A stretch of 35,784 nucleotides of DNA from Cyanobacteria bacterium HKST-UBA04 (GCA_020431915.1 JAGQHJ010000020.1:1-35784); one strand, 5' to 3'. Shown: positions 1-8,288, counted from the stretch's first letter. Notes: a model not told the origin generated them from the letters alone. Numbers and translations are program-made.

Positions 1-619
1 CGGTGGTCAATGCAGAATTAAAAAAGATAGCCAAGCCCTTGGCTAACGTGTTGGTGCTCACGTCGGTTGAGCCCAGTACCAACCCGCCGGTGGAAGCGGT
101 TAGGTTGCTTAGCGCCGAAGCGATGTCCAGTACGTCGGTGCTGGTGGCAGTTGTGTCATTGCCCGACCCAATTTGGATACGAACGTTGGATGGTGCCGAG
201 CCGTTAAGCAGCTTGATGCCGTTGAAGTTGGCGGCATTGGCAACCCGTGTAATCTCGGATTTGAGCTGGTCAAGCTCGTTCTTGATTTGGGTTCGTTCTT
301 CGCTGCCGTAGGTGTCGTTGGCGGCCTGCTTGGTCAGTTCGCGCATACGCTGCAGGTTTTTAACAATGCTTTGGGCGCCCCCGTCTGCAATGTTGAGCAT
401 GGCACTGCCGTCCTGGGCGTTTTTAACCGCCTGGCCCATGCCTCTAATATCAGTGGTAAATTGGTTGGCGAGGGCCAGACCTGCTGCGTCGTCACCGGCA
501 CTGTTGATGCGCTTGCCGCTGGATAACTGGCGGAAGCTTTTTGACAGGTTGACGTTGACCATCGACAAATTGCGTTGGGCGTTGATCGAATCGAGGTTGG
601 TATTAACGACTAAAGGCAT
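1..619 (-). CDS. fliC: Flagellin, N-terminal part (gene runs off the left edge)
   Basis: This is the structural subunit of the flagellar filament, exported through the flagellar type III apparatus. Translating the minus strand from the ATG at 619 gives MPLVVNTNLDSINAQRNLS, followed by the classic D0/D1 region: the SSGKRINSAGDDAAGLA motif near residues 33-49, then ADGGAQSIVKNLQRMRELT and NFNGIKLLNG. All of these are hallmarks of bacterial flagellins. About 206 codons are present; the central part and the C-terminal D0 helix lie outside the window. A GGAG stands about 10 bases before the ATG. The following genes on the right are not flagellar. I found no sigma-28 promoter of consensus form upstream. 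The family assignment is secure; which flagellin paralogue this is cannot be told. Confidence 0.96.
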   Translation of the reverse strand, partial: MPLVVNTNLDSINAQRNLSMVNVNLSKSFRQLSSGKRINSAGDDAAGLALANQFTTDIRGMGQAVKNAQDGSAMLNIADGGAQSIVKNLQRMRELTKQAANDTYGSEERTQIKNELDQLKSEITRVANAANFNGIKLLNGSAPSNVRIQIGSGNDTTATSTDVLDIASALSNLTASTGGLVLGSTDVSTNTLAKGLAIFFNSALTT

Positions 620-1309
620 AGGATTCTATCTCCATAAACTCTCTGTTCATCCGTGTTATGAACGTGTTACTAACCTAAGGATTTTTCCGCATCGATTCCC
701 TTACCGGTTTGTCTACACAACGCCGAGGCTGTCCGTGGCTAAGATTGGATACCCGTGTGTTCGTACGGCCGGTTCTATTCCTGCTTTGCCCAACCGAACA
801 GCGCCAGGGTATTTGCATGGGCTGCGGACCACAGTCAAGCGGAAGCAGCCTGCTTGACCCCGTGCACTGAACGGTTCTCGAGCAGAAATTGAGGAAAGGA
901 AACAGCTTAATGAACCAATGCTTTAGATTGGCAAGAGCGTTAATCGTTGTTTGTACGTGACAGATAAAGCATCGAAGTATCCAATCGAAAACCGTGGTGC
1001 TAAACGTTGTATTGGCTTCGGTTCAGGTTTCGACTTAGATAAATTAGTTATTGGCAAAGGGGGGTGGCTACTTCAAAAGAAGTAGTGTAATGTTACACTT
1101 TTTAATAATAACAGCCAAAAAGGCCTGCCTGTGGCTGGGTGGCTGGGGCAGGCGGAGAGGTTTGTGCGGCCCGTGTATGTGTCAAACTGTTTCAGTTTTG
1201 TCAAAAATCGGTGACAAGCCGTTCCAAAACACCTTATAGTTTGTTTTTTTATTTTAAAGAGACCTAGAGACGATGTAAGCCCCCGCAACCAGAAGCGATT
1301 TTGAGAGTT
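620..1309. other. Gene-free region between flagellin and the C39-like gene
   Basis: About 690 bases with no reading frame of convincing composition on either strand. It should hold the flagellin promoter (minus strand) and the promoter of the protease-like gene (plus strand), but neither shows a clear consensus. It contains two adjacent perfect hairpins at 1068-1098 and a GC-rich 7-base-pair stem at 1123-1153 (GCCTGCC / GGCAGGC). Confidence 0.5.
1068..1098. other. Two abutting perfect inverted repeats
   Basis: CTACTTC-AAAA-GAAGTAG (1068-1085) is followed, sharing one base, by GTGTAA-TG-TTACAC (1085-1098) and then a short T run. The shape resembles a terminator, but no gene ends here on the plus strand. 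An operator, an attenuator in the leader of the downstream gene, or the end of an unseen small RNA are all possible. Confidence 0.45.
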
Positions 1310-2272
1310 ATGCAGCCTTATACGTCCGCGTATTACGGTCGTTATCCGACCTACCCGACCTATCAGAGTACCCCTTATTCATCTTATACGCCTTATAGCC
1401 CGGCCCAGTTTGGTTCAATGACGCCGTATCCGTATGCGGGGTATGCCACGCCCTCCTACGCATCGAATCCCTATGCGGCCTATTATACGCCATCCGCTTT
1501 TTCCAGCTATGCGGTTCCTTCCGCCAGTCCGGTTTCGGCTCCAGGGTTTAGCAATCCGTTTGCGGCTCAATCGGTACCCGGTTTTTCCGCCAGTCCGTTT
1601 CCGTTGGCCAGTAGCCCCGGTATTACGAACAACGTTTACAGCCAAGGTAATTCGGCTCCTGTTGCCCAAACCTCGGGCATGGCTTGCGGAATTGCGTGTC
1701 TGAGCTACATGTTTAACAACCTCGGTATCGAGGCGACGTATGCCGGTCTGGATAAGTATTTCCGTGGTGATACCGACATGGGGCTATCCCTGCAATGGAT
1801 TGCCGACGGCGTCAACCGTTCCGGTCAGGCTTTTGCCAAGGTGTACAACAACACCAACCTCAATTTCATGGCTCAGCAACTGGCTGCCGGTAACCAAGTG
1901 ATGATTGCCTACGATAAGTGGCATGATGCAGGTAGTCCCTATGCCGATCAGGACGGTGGTCCGCAACGCGATCCCGGTGATTCGGCCGGGCACTATGCCG
2001 TACTGAAAGGTATTGAAATCCGTCAGGATGGTGGTCTTGACCTGATTACCATGAACCCCGACGGTGGCAAAATGCAGCGGCGCGATTACAACGAGTTTAG
2101 GGAGTTGATGGAAAACATCGACTTTAGCGGCCGTAATACCGGTATCAACAACGCCGTGGTGGTGGTGGGCAAGCAGCCCCTGCCCGATATACCACAGTAT
2201 GCTTTTACCGGTGCCGCCAAGGCGTTTGATGATTCCTCCTACCGGTATAACCAGCAGAATTTTGGTCTCTAA
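1310..2272 (+). CDS. Papain-like C39-family cysteine protease-like protein with Tyr/Pro-rich N-terminal tail
   Basis: Residue numbers here count from an upstream TTG at 1301; the ATG at 1310 is chosen as the more likely start, though neither has an ideal ribosome site. Residues 1-120 are low complexity, rich in Tyr, Pro, Ser and Ala (YGRYPTYPTYQSTPYSSYTP). The remainder resembles the C39 peptidase fold. An oxyanion Gln and nucleophile Cys lie in QTSGMACGIACLSYM (Q123, C129, the Q-x5-C spacing of the family), the expected His in GHYAVLKG (H231), and an Asn/Asp in MNPDGG (N252-D254). There is no signal peptide, ABC transporter or double-glycine substrate nearby, so bacteriocin processing is unlikely. 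Peptidase or transglutaminase-like activity is inferred from motif order only; the substrate is unknown. Confidence 0.75.
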   Translation: MQPYTSAYYGRYPTYPTYQSTPYSSYTPYSPAQFGSMTPYPYAGYATPSYASNPYAAYYTPSAFSSYAVPSASPVSAPGFSNPFAAQSVPGFSASPFPLASSPGITNNVYSQGNSAPVAQTSGMACGIACLSYMFNNLGIEATYAGLDKYFRGDTDMGLSLQWIADGVNRSGQAFAKVYNNTNLNFMAQQLAAGNQVMIAYDKWHDAGSPYADQDGGPQRDPGDSAGHYAVLKGIEIRQDGGLDLITMNPDGGKMQRRDYNEFRELMENIDFSGRNTGINNAVVVVGKQPLPDIPQYAFTGAAKAFDDSSYRYNQQNFGL

Positions 2273-2341
2273 TCAACCGCTTATCGTCGAAAACCGTTGA
2301 AAACCGCTTCGAACCGAGCCCGATCAGAAGGTGTTTTGAAT

Positions 2342-3793
2342 TTAAGACAACAGCAGGCCCAGGGTGAACACCAGGGCCGAGACGATCATGATGACGGTCG
2401 TGTAGGGCAACAGCTGTGTTGGCCGAAGCCCTGTAATGGCTAACAAGGGCAGTGCCCAAAATGGTTGCACCATGTTGGTTAGCTGGTCGCCATAGGCAAA
2501 CGCCATGACCATTTTGCCCATGGGCACATGCAGCTTTAGGGCCAGCTCCGCCAGTAAGGGGCCTTGTACCGCCCACTGCCCGCCGCCACTGGGCACAAAC
2601 ATGTTAACCACACCTGCACTGAGCAGGGTACCAATTGGCATTAGTGTATTGGCGGAAGCCGGCAACTGTTCGATTAATCCCACGATACCGGCCGAAAACC
2701 AAACCAGTAGCCCTGACGAGGTAAAGATTCCCATTAACCCGGCATACAGCGGAAATTGAAGCACGATATCCACGGTGTGTGCCATGGCTTGCCGGGCCCC
2801 TTCGAGCAGCGGGGTTAACCGGCCATAGGACCATAGAACCAGCCCGTAAAGAAGGAAGTTGATGCTGTTAAGCGTAATGGGGGTTGAGGTAGTCGGATCG
2901 GGTAAGTGGTACGCCTGGACGACGGTCCAAAGCCATAACCCCATGATGATCAGGCCACTGCTTTTGAGCAGAACCTGCTCGAAGCGGTACCAGCCCTGAT
3001 GGGGTGGCAACGCTTCTTCTGGCAGGGTTGGTTTTTCAAGGGCTTTTATGGGGGGCGGCTGCGATGGATTGGGAACCTGGCTGTCAGGCCACCAGCGTTG
3101 TTGGGCCATGCCCACACCGGCCATTGACAGAGGTACTGCAATCAGGCAGGTCGCCACAATGGCCAGGTTCATCGGGGAAAACAGGGTTTGTGAAACAGGC
3201 ACCACCCCCATGGTGGCGGCCAAAAAATGGCCGGGCTCGCTTACCAGTAATGGGGCCGAGCCGGACAGGCCGGCATGCCAGATCACCATGGCGCTGTAAC
3301 CAGCCGAGGCAATTAAGGCATACCCCATGGGCTGGGCTGGGCCTTTGCTGCTGCCACCGTCTTTGCCTACGGGGGAGGCATGGGCGGTAGAGGCACGGGT
3401 AACAAACACCACGTGGTGGGCCAGCAACGCCCCGAAAATTAAGCCCAGACTCCAGTTGAACAGCCCCATGATCATGGCGCTCAGGGAGACCACGGCTGCT
3501 GCAAGGGGGGTGGTGGTGCAAAACCGGCCAATGTATTCAATTAGCTTTCGGCACAGGGGGGTGTTGGCCAGCAGTTGCCCCATCACCAGCATTACCACCA
3601 TTTGCATCGAAAAGGACAAGAGTCCCCAGAAACCTTGCTGCCAATAGCCCAGCAAGGTTAACCCATGCATGGCCATGGACTGGTGGGCTGGCCGGACAAC
3701 CAGCAGGGCCAATAAAAACGTTAGCCCGCTCAGGCCCAGTGCAAACACAAAGGGATGTATCAGGGTTTGGGGTGGTCGGAAACGGCGTATCAT
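2342..3793 (-). CDS. atoE: Short-chain fatty acid transporter, AtoE family
   Basis: A 483-residue polytopic inner-membrane protein with about ten hydrophobic segments. The stretch FSMQMVVMLVMGQLLANT near residue 60 and the FNWSLGLIFGALLAHHVV region match the AtoE/TIGR00366 family, whose E. coli member takes up short-chain fatty acids such as acetoacetate and butyrate. A VPSGGGQWAVQGP motif in the C-terminal half is another family hallmark. It is slightly longer than the usual 440 residues because of a hydrophilic loop around residues 240-275. No acetoacetyl-CoA transferase or thiolase genes are adjacent, so it stands alone. The start ATG at 3793 lacks a clear Shine-Dalgarno. The family call is good; the exact substrate is inferred. 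Confidence 0.88.
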   Translation of the reverse strand: MIRRFRPPQTLIHPFVFALGLSGLTFLLALLVVRPAHQSMAMHGLTLLGYWQQGFWGLLSFSMQMVVMLVMGQLLANTPLCRKLIEYIGRFCTTTPLAAAVVSLSAMIMGLFNWSLGLIFGALLAHHVVFVTRASTAHASPVGKDGGSSKGPAQPMGYALIASAGYSAMVIWHAGLSGSAPLLVSEPGHFLAATMGVVPVSQTLFSPMNLAIVATCLIAVPLSMAGVGMAQQRWWPDSQVPNPSQPPPIKALEKPTLPEEALPPHQGWYRFEQVLLKSSGLIIMGLWLWTVVQAYHLPDPTTSTPITLNSINFLLYGLVLWSYGRLTPLLEGARQAMAHTVDIVLQFPLYAGLMGIFTSSGLLVWFSAGIVGLIEQLPASANTLMPIGTLLSAGVVNMFVPSGGGQWAVQGPLLAELALKLHVPMGKMVMAFAYGDQLTNMVQPFWALPLLAITGLRPTQLLPYTTVIMIVSALVFTLGLLLS

Positions 3794-3891
3794 TGGACTG
3801 GGTGCTTATGCTTTGGCGACAGCAGGGGGGCTTTTTTCTATAGTACCCGAGACATGCCGTTATTGAGGGTTGGGCGAAAAAGGCCAGCCGA

Positions 3892-3949
3892 AAAACCGGT
3901 TCTGCACGTTATTCTGGCTTAAGGCGGGGGGTGTGCAGTAACCGGTTTT
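3892..3949 (-). terminator. Strong stem-loop terminator, T-rich on both strands
   Basis: AAAACCGGTTCTGCAC (3892-3907) pairs with GTGCAG-T-AACCGGTTTT (3933-3949), giving a stem of about 16 base pairs with one bulged base. On the minus strand the stem runs into TTTTTCGG, placing it as the terminator of the gene that ends at 4066, before atoE. Confidence 0.75.
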
Positions 3950-4065
3950 GAAGGCTGAGATAGCGTAAAAAAAATTGACTCAAGATGGATGGGGGCGCAT
4001 GTTGTGGCAAAGATGTGCAGGAAGGATGCAGAACATCAGGCCGGCCACAGGGTGGGACTATACCG

Positions 4066-4800
4066 TTACCAGTTCTCCCTGTTGTCCATGTTGTCCCAAT
4101 CCTGCCAGTCGTCGCCGTAGAGGGTATTGGTGTGGTCCATCGGGTCGTCAAACCACCCATGCCAGATGTCTTCGTCATGGGCTGGGTGGGCCGAGTGGAT
4201 CGGTTGATCATGAGGGGCCAGGCAATAGGGATCGGCGTCACTGAAGAGGGCTTCGTAAATGTCGGCTGCCACGGCATCGTGGTGGGACTGGCGAAGGGTG
4301 TCTTCCACGTATTCGGTAATTCGCTCCCGCAGCAGTTCTATCAAGGCTTCGTGGGGATCGCTTTGTTCGTCGATGTAGGGCTGATCGAGAAAGTCGGCAT
4401 ACAACCGGGGTGGCTCCAGTTCGTCGGACAAATCCTCGATCAGATCGTCTACGACGGCCTGCGGAAGCTGATCCAAATCCAGCCGGGTATCGACAACCAC
4501 GTCATGCAGGGCCGAGTGAAGCGATGCTGTGTCAAACACCATGGCCCCGGCTTGTTGGTTAACCTGGGGTGGCTTACTGGGAGTTGGTTTTAAACGAGTG
4601 TCATCAAACCCCGTGTGAGGATGCCGTTGATGGGCAAACGGATCGCCTGTCCCGTGACTAGCGCTGTGACGAGTGCCGTGATCAGATTCCTGACGGGCTT
4701 TGGGTAGAGGATTTTGGCCGTTCGGGTTTGGGGCCCCTTGGCTTGGGGGGCTCGTCGACAGAGGACGGGATTCGGGGGCGGAGTTTCCCTGTTTGGCCAT
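4066..4800 (-). CDS. Acidic hypothetical protein
   Basis: I do not recognise this 244-residue protein. The first 90 residues are Pro/Ser/Asn/His-rich and probably disordered. The middle (FDTASLHSALHDVVVDTRLD onward) is acidic and helical, with phrases such as DLIEDLSDELEPP and LIELLRERITEYVEDTL. The C-terminal 50 residues are rich in His, Asp and Trp (DDWQDWDNMDNRENW ends it). There is no signal peptide or membrane segment. The start at 4800 is chosen because AGAGGAAG lies 13 bases upstream; a TTG at 4857 would add 19 residues but has no ribosome site. A strong terminator follows at 3892-3949, supporting a real transcription unit. The function is unknown. Confidence 0.7.
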   Translation of the reverse strand: MAKQGNSAPESRPLSTSPPSQGAPNPNGQNPLPKARQESDHGTRHSASHGTGDPFAHQRHPHTGFDDTRLKPTPSKPPQVNQQAGAMVFDTASLHSALHDVVVDTRLDLDQLPQAVVDDLIEDLSDELEPPRLYADFLDQPYIDEQSDPHEALIELLRERITEYVEDTLRQSHHDAVAADIYEALFSDADPYCLAPHDQPIHSAHPAHDEDIWHGWFDDPMDHTNTLYGDDWQDWDNMDNRENW

Positions 4801-5149
4801 GGCGGTCTGTTGGCTTCCTCTACAATAGGGGTGGGGGGCATTGCAGACACCGGTCAACCGGGTGCTGCATCACACCCCCTGATCGGTGTCGTTACCCGTT
4901 GGCCTAACCAGCGTTTTTTTCGGTGTCGGCCGCTTAGAGAGCACGGGTTGTGGGGGTGCTTGCTGTAGGGTGTGTCGCAAATTAACCTGTAACATACCCG
5001 TGTGTGCCTGTATTCCCATAGCCCCATGGCCGTAATAACCCGGTACGGTGCCCTGGTGCCAGACAAGAGTATGTATAATAATAAAAACAATATTTCAGGC
5101 AAATTGATCTACTCGTCCTTAAGAAATCATTAAGGACGAGTGGCAGGGG
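4801..5149. other. Gene-free region
   Basis: About 350 bases. An AT-rich patch at 5070-5097 (TATTATTATACATAC on the minus strand) could hold the promoter of the acidic protein gene, but no good -35 is visible. A perfect 12-base-pair hairpin lies at 5111-5141. No convincing reading frame is present. Confidence 0.4.
5111..5141 (-). terminator. Perfect 12-bp stem-loop just past the TPR lipoprotein gene
   Basis: ACTCGTCCTTAA and TTAAGGACGAGT flank a 7-base loop, 9 bases beyond the end of the gene at 5150. The stem is strong, but the minus-strand sequence after it (AGATCAATTTG) has no long T run, so it could be a transcript-end stabiliser or a weak terminator. Confidence 0.5.
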
Positions 5150-5914
5150 CTAGGACGGGTTGTCTTGGGTGAGATCGGTTTGGCTCAATGTCTTGACGGT
5201 TTCTTCCAGTGTCAGGACTTGTTGATGGGCATCGTCACGTGCCTTGTCCAACTCCGAGGCGCTGCTCAGAAAATCTTGGTAGGCCTTGATGGCGGCCTGA
5301 TATTGCTTGACGGCCTCGCCCTTCAGGGCATTGGCATCCAGTTTGCCCCACGCTTCGGGCAGGGCCATGTCCGTCAGGTTTTTGGCCATGTCGGTCCTAA
5401 AGTCGTCGAGGCTATCCTGGCGTTGGGCTGGTGCTTCTGTCTGGGTGGCTTCAGCCAGTTCGTGGGACCATTTGTTGAGGGTATCGGCCAGTTCGTGGTG
5501 GGTAATGGCCTTGGTGTAATACAGGTCGGCCGGCTCTGATGGATTCGTAGCCAAGGCCTTCTCAAAGGCCTGGAGGGCGGCCATGTACTGCTGTCTTTTT
5601 CGGTACAGGATGCCCATGTTATAGGTAATTTCAAAGGAGTCGGGGGTTAGCGAGGCAGCCGACTCCAGGCGGCACAGTGCTTCATCAAGCTTGTCTTCAC
5701 TGGCCAGCGATTGGGCGGATTTGAGCAACTCCAAAGCGGCCGGCTTGTAGACGGCATCTTGCGAACATCCTTGAACGACTATTTGCCCAACCAAAAGCCC
5801 CATTAACAGCCCGATTGCAATGAAACGGCGTCTCGGTCTGGCATGTAATCTGGCAGTACGGCAAACGGACGTGGGAAACATGGCGGGTGTGGCGGGTGGA
5901 ATGCGATCAGTCAC
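5150..5914 (-). CDS. TPR-repeat lipoprotein
   Basis: About 254 residues. The start is a GTG at 5914, chosen because AAGGAG lies 9 bases upstream; the TTG 24 bases earlier has no ribosome site. The N-terminus carries a basic stretch (RPRRR), a hydrophobic segment (FIAIGLLMGLLVGQIVV) and Cys50 in VQGC, an imperfect lipobox. It is therefore probably lipidated and anchored in a membrane facing the periplasm. At least two tetratricopeptide repeats follow (about residues 60-128, including YNMGILYRKRQQYMAALQAF), then a helical, charged C-terminal half without clear repeats. Such proteins act as scaffolds; the partner is unknown. It follows the PurH-like gene after 71 bases and may share its transcript. 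Confidence 0.78.
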   Translation of the reverse strand: MTDRIPPATPAMFPTSVCRTARLHARPRRRFIAIGLLMGLLVGQIVVQGCSQDAVYKPAALELLKSAQSLASEDKLDEALCRLESAASLTPDSFEITYNMGILYRKRQQYMAALQAFEKALATNPSEPADLYYTKAITHHELADTLNKWSHELAEATQTEAPAQRQDSLDDFRTDMAKNLTDMALPEAWGKLDANALKGEAVKQYQAAIKAYQDFLSSASELDKARDDAHQQVLTLEETVKTLSQTDLTQDNPS

Positions 5915-5950
5915 GTCACAAGGCTCCTTGGGTTTCAAGCGGTCTCAAAC

Positions 5951-5977
5951 GTTCTCAATGTTCTCAATGTTCTCAAC
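5951..5977. repeat. Three tandem copies of a 9-bp unit
   Basis: GTTCTCAAT, GTTCTCAAT and GTTCTCAAC are tandem in the 71-base spacer between two minus-strand genes, with related TCTCAA words on both sides. It may be a simple replication-slippage repeat or a regulatory spacer. Confidence 0.8.
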
Positions 5978-5985
5978 AAAAGGTC

Positions 5986-7548
5986 TCAACTAGAGGCGCC
6001 CATCGGCTCGGTTTCGGCGGATAAGGCCACTTTGGGTAAATACGTTCCCATAAAAAAGTCCACGTGGCCAAACGACAGAACGTCGCGTTGTGCCAGGGCC
6101 AACGGGCTCAGGCTAAGCAGCCCCTTTATCCGGCCCTGGACCAGGGCATTGATGCCAAGCCGATCCAGGCCTTCGCCGTTGACGACCGCCACGGCTTGGG
6201 TGGTTTGTCCGGCCACCGCGTTCAGGGCCGACTCAATGGCCAGGCTGGGCAGTCCCTGACCTTGGCTAATAGCCATAACGTGCTGGTGTTCAACCAGGAT
6301 GGCCGAGGCCGGCATCAGCAGATCGCTGATAATTAACCCCAGCTCGATGTCCATCAGTTGCGGGTGGGTGGGTTTTCCTACCAGCCAGTCCGCTTGGCGA
6401 CAGTCGTCGGCTACCGTCACGGGACGCACCCCCATGCCCGGTGTTGGCTGCAACATCATGGTCCCCACCTTCAACCGATCCACGTCGAAGGTGGTGGGCA
6501 AAAACGGCAGGTTCCCATCGGTCAGCAGTTCCGCCGTCCAAACCGGGCAAACCACTTGGGCCAGGCCGCATTGTTTCAGGTAGGCCAGCATCGATTCGTT
6601 GACCGGCTGCGAAACCATCAGCGTTCCGCCCATAATCAAGGGACTGCAGGTGGTCAGCATGGCCGTAAAGGCTTGTTCAAAGTTGGCATCGGTGCAGATA
6701 ACCTGGACGGGTACGCCTTGTTGCACCAGCACGAGCTGGAAGGGGCTGAGGGCTTGTGCCTGTGCCAACTGAAGCCAGCAGTAGGTGGCGCTTAATGCGT
6801 TTTGCCAGTGCCCCGTTGTAAACGCGTTCGGGGTGGCCTGGGTATGAAACGTCAGTGCATCCTGCCAGCCGGGGTTGGTGGTGTACAGGTTGCTTGGGTG
6901 GCCCTCCGGTTGGCATTCGGGCGGCGGGGTGGTTCGTCGCAGTAGTAACAAGTCGTCGGCATGCAGGCTTTCGAACAACTGGGTGCACAGTTGCTCGTAG
7001 CGTCCGGCGTCGATCACCAGGTCGGGTTCCAGTACGTTAAGCTGGGCCGGATGGGTTACGACCAGAACTTGTCGGGTCAGCGCCGGGCAAGAAGCCATAT
7101 AGGCCAGCATGGCATTGACCTCGGCTTGGGCGGCCTGGGCCATGGCGGGCGACGTTAGGGCATCTTGCCGTGGCGGGTGGTTATCCGTGTCGGGGTCGGT
7201 GGTCTGGTTCAGGGCAATAATAATCAGGCGCTTCGGCGACGCTTCGTCTCCATCCAAATCCATGGTTGTGGGCAGGGTGTCCTGAACAAAGGACAGGGGC
7301 GTGCACGTGTGCAGCGTATCAAGCTGTAAGTCGGTGCACTGGTCCATGTAGGCCTGCAGGCTGTTGGTGGTGTAGAGGGTGCAGGGATACTCGGAAAAGC
7401 GGTTCAGGTACGGCAACAACTGTTGGGCAGTGGTCGCCTGGGCTTTGGCGTCGGTTGCCGGCCCCAGACGGGCCACAAAAAAAGTAATTTCCGGCGGGCG
7501 ATGCAAGGCGGAGGTCATGGTGGCAGGGGGGGGCGTGTGTTCAGGCAT
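5986..7548 (-). CDS. PurH-like protein (AICAR formyltransferase/IMP cyclohydrolase fold), apparently catalytically degenerate
   Basis: The 520-residue length matches bifunctional PurH (about 510-530), which performs the last two steps of IMP synthesis. Landmarks align in order. NLYTTNPGWQDALTFH (220-235) sits where PurH has RYGENPHQxAAFY. VQQGVP (275-280) replaces the catalytic VKHANP. CSPLIMGGTLMV (301-312) replaces DPxSAFGGIIAF. DCRQADW (382-388), followed by IISDLLMPASAILVEHQHVMAISQG, replaces the KHVKSNAIVxA region. The N-terminal 200 residues also look like a worn IMP cyclohydrolase domain ending VIDAGRYEQLCTQL. The Lys-His pair needed for transformylation is Gln-Gln, so normal catalysis is improbable. 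Homology is my inference from motif order. If correct, this is a pseudoenzyme that may bind nucleotides or pair with an authentic PurH encoded elsewhere. The start at 7548 has no clear ribosome site. Confidence 0.65.
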   Translation of the reverse strand: MPEHTPPPATMTSALHRPPEITFFVARLGPATDAKAQATTAQQLLPYLNRFSEYPCTLYTTNSLQAYMDQCTDLQLDTLHTCTPLSFVQDTLPTTMDLDGDEASPKRLIIIALNQTTDPDTDNHPPRQDALTSPAMAQAAQAEVNAMLAYMASCPALTRQVLVVTHPAQLNVLEPDLVIDAGRYEQLCTQLFESLHADDLLLLRRTTPPPECQPEGHPSNLYTTNPGWQDALTFHTQATPNAFTTGHWQNALSATYCWLQLAQAQALSPFQLVLVQQGVPVQVICTDANFEQAFTAMLTTCSPLIMGGTLMVSQPVNESMLAYLKQCGLAQVVCPVWTAELLTDGNLPFLPTTFDVDRLKVGTMMLQPTPGMGVRPVTVADDCRQADWLVGKPTHPQLMDIELGLIISDLLMPASAILVEHQHVMAISQGQGLPSLAIESALNAVAGQTTQAVAVVNGEGLDRLGINALVQGRIKGLLSLSPLALAQRDVLSFGHVDFFMGTYLPKVALSAETEPMGASS

Positions 7549-7584
7549 GGGGTCAGGTATAAGGGTTGGGGGCAGGGGGTTGGG

Positions 7585-7612
7585 CTGACAAGGGGTATGT
7601 TTCGTGTATGGT
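7585..7612 (+). promoter_or_regulatory. Candidate sigma-70-type promoter for the TusA operon
   Basis: CTGACA, 16 bases, TATGGT, on the plus strand in the space between the divergent PurH-like and TusA operons, about 120 bases before the first gene. The match to consensus is moderate. Confidence 0.35.
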
Positions 7613-7729
7613 AATGGTATGACAAACCCCGGCTTGATGTATACCGGTTAATCAGGTGCTCAGGCTCCTTGTTTCAGTGGATTGCCGGCCTTAACCCTCC
7701 CCCTTCCTCCATGGTAGTGCCCGAACACG

Positions 7730-8011
7730 ATGACCACCCCGCCGTTTTTTACGTATCAATGCGATGCCACCGATCGGCCGTTCTGTGACCGCATTGCCAT
7801 CATGAACCTGGCGCTGGACCAGGTATCAGACCAGTACTGCCTGGAAGTGTTGGCCGAGTCGCAGGCCATGGCGCCCAAGGCGTTTTTCGATCGCATGTAC
7901 GTCTATATCCAGTCGCGGGATTGTTTTAAAACCCCATGGGAAGCATTCGACCCTTCCCCATGCCCGCGTATGGCCGAGGGGTCATGTTTCTGCACGCCGC
8001 TAGCCGGGTAG
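7730..8011 (+). CDS. Small Cys-rich hypothetical protein, first gene of the TusA operon
   Basis: A 93-residue soluble protein that I do not recognise. It has seven cysteines, including QCDATDRPFC near the N-terminus and a C-terminal CPRMAEGSCFC cluster, with a helical middle (IMNLALDQVSDQYCLEVLAES). There is no signal peptide. It ends 10 bases before a TusA-like gene that itself overlaps an acetyltransferase gene, so the three are very likely co-transcribed. That context suggests a sulfur-handling or metal-binding role, which is inference. The ATG at 7730 has no clear Shine-Dalgarno; Met25 is an alternative start. The coding call rests on operon context and composition. Confidence 0.6.
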   Translation: MTTPPFFTYQCDATDRPFCDRIAIMNLALDQVSDQYCLEVLAESQAMAPKAFFDRMYVYIQSRDCFKTPWEAFDPSPCPRMAEGSCFCTPLAG

Positions 8012-8021
8012 GAGCCTGCCG

Positions 8022-8288
8022 ATGCCTGAGCCGATGGAAAACAAGCCCGTAGCGACCCTGGATGTACGGCAAACCAAATGCCCCCTTAATTTTGTGCAGA
8101 CCCGGCTGGCCCTTGAAAAAATTGCCGTTGGCCAAGTGCTTGAGGTGTGGGTGGACCCGGCCTCGCAGTCGGTGATGAACATTCCCAGCAGTCTGCGTGT
8201 GGAGGGGCAGGCCGTGATTTACGAAGAGCTTGACGAGGCCATGCCTGGTGGCCACGCCTTGAAACTGGGGGTGAGACGGTTGAAATGA
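8022..8288 (+). CDS. tusA: TusA/SirA-family sulfur carrier protein
   Basis: An 88-residue protein of the TusA/YedF/SirA family, small cytosolic carriers that hold sulfur as a persulfide for tRNA thiolation, molybdenum cofactor or related pathways. The family signature is clear: LDVRQTKCPLNFVQTRLAL contains the reactive Cys-Pro pair (C20-P21), followed by the beta-alpha-beta-alpha-beta-beta pattern ending with the glycine-rich turn and KLGVRRLK. The start at 8022 has TAGGAG 7 bases upstream, a good ribosome site. The stop overlaps the next start by 4 bases (ATGA), so it is translationally coupled to the acetyltransferase. Which thiolation pathway it serves cannot be told; no sulfurtransferase or cysteine desulfurase lies in the window. 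Confidence 0.88.
   Translation: MPEPMENKPVATLDVRQTKCPLNFVQTRLALEKIAVGQVLEVWVDPASQSVMNIPSSLRVEGQAVIYEELDEAMPGGHALKLGVRRLK

Noticed and set aside
312-857. 181-codon plus-strand frame at the left edge
   Set aside because: It is the shadow of the flagellin gene, which is unmistakable on the minus strand.
1310-2272. Bacteriocin-processing ABC transporter peptidase
   Set aside because: No transporter domains, membrane segments or double-glycine leader peptides in or near the gene.
4854-5102. 82-codon minus-strand frame
   Set aside because: No ribosome site; Cys/Arg-rich random-looking composition in a spacer.
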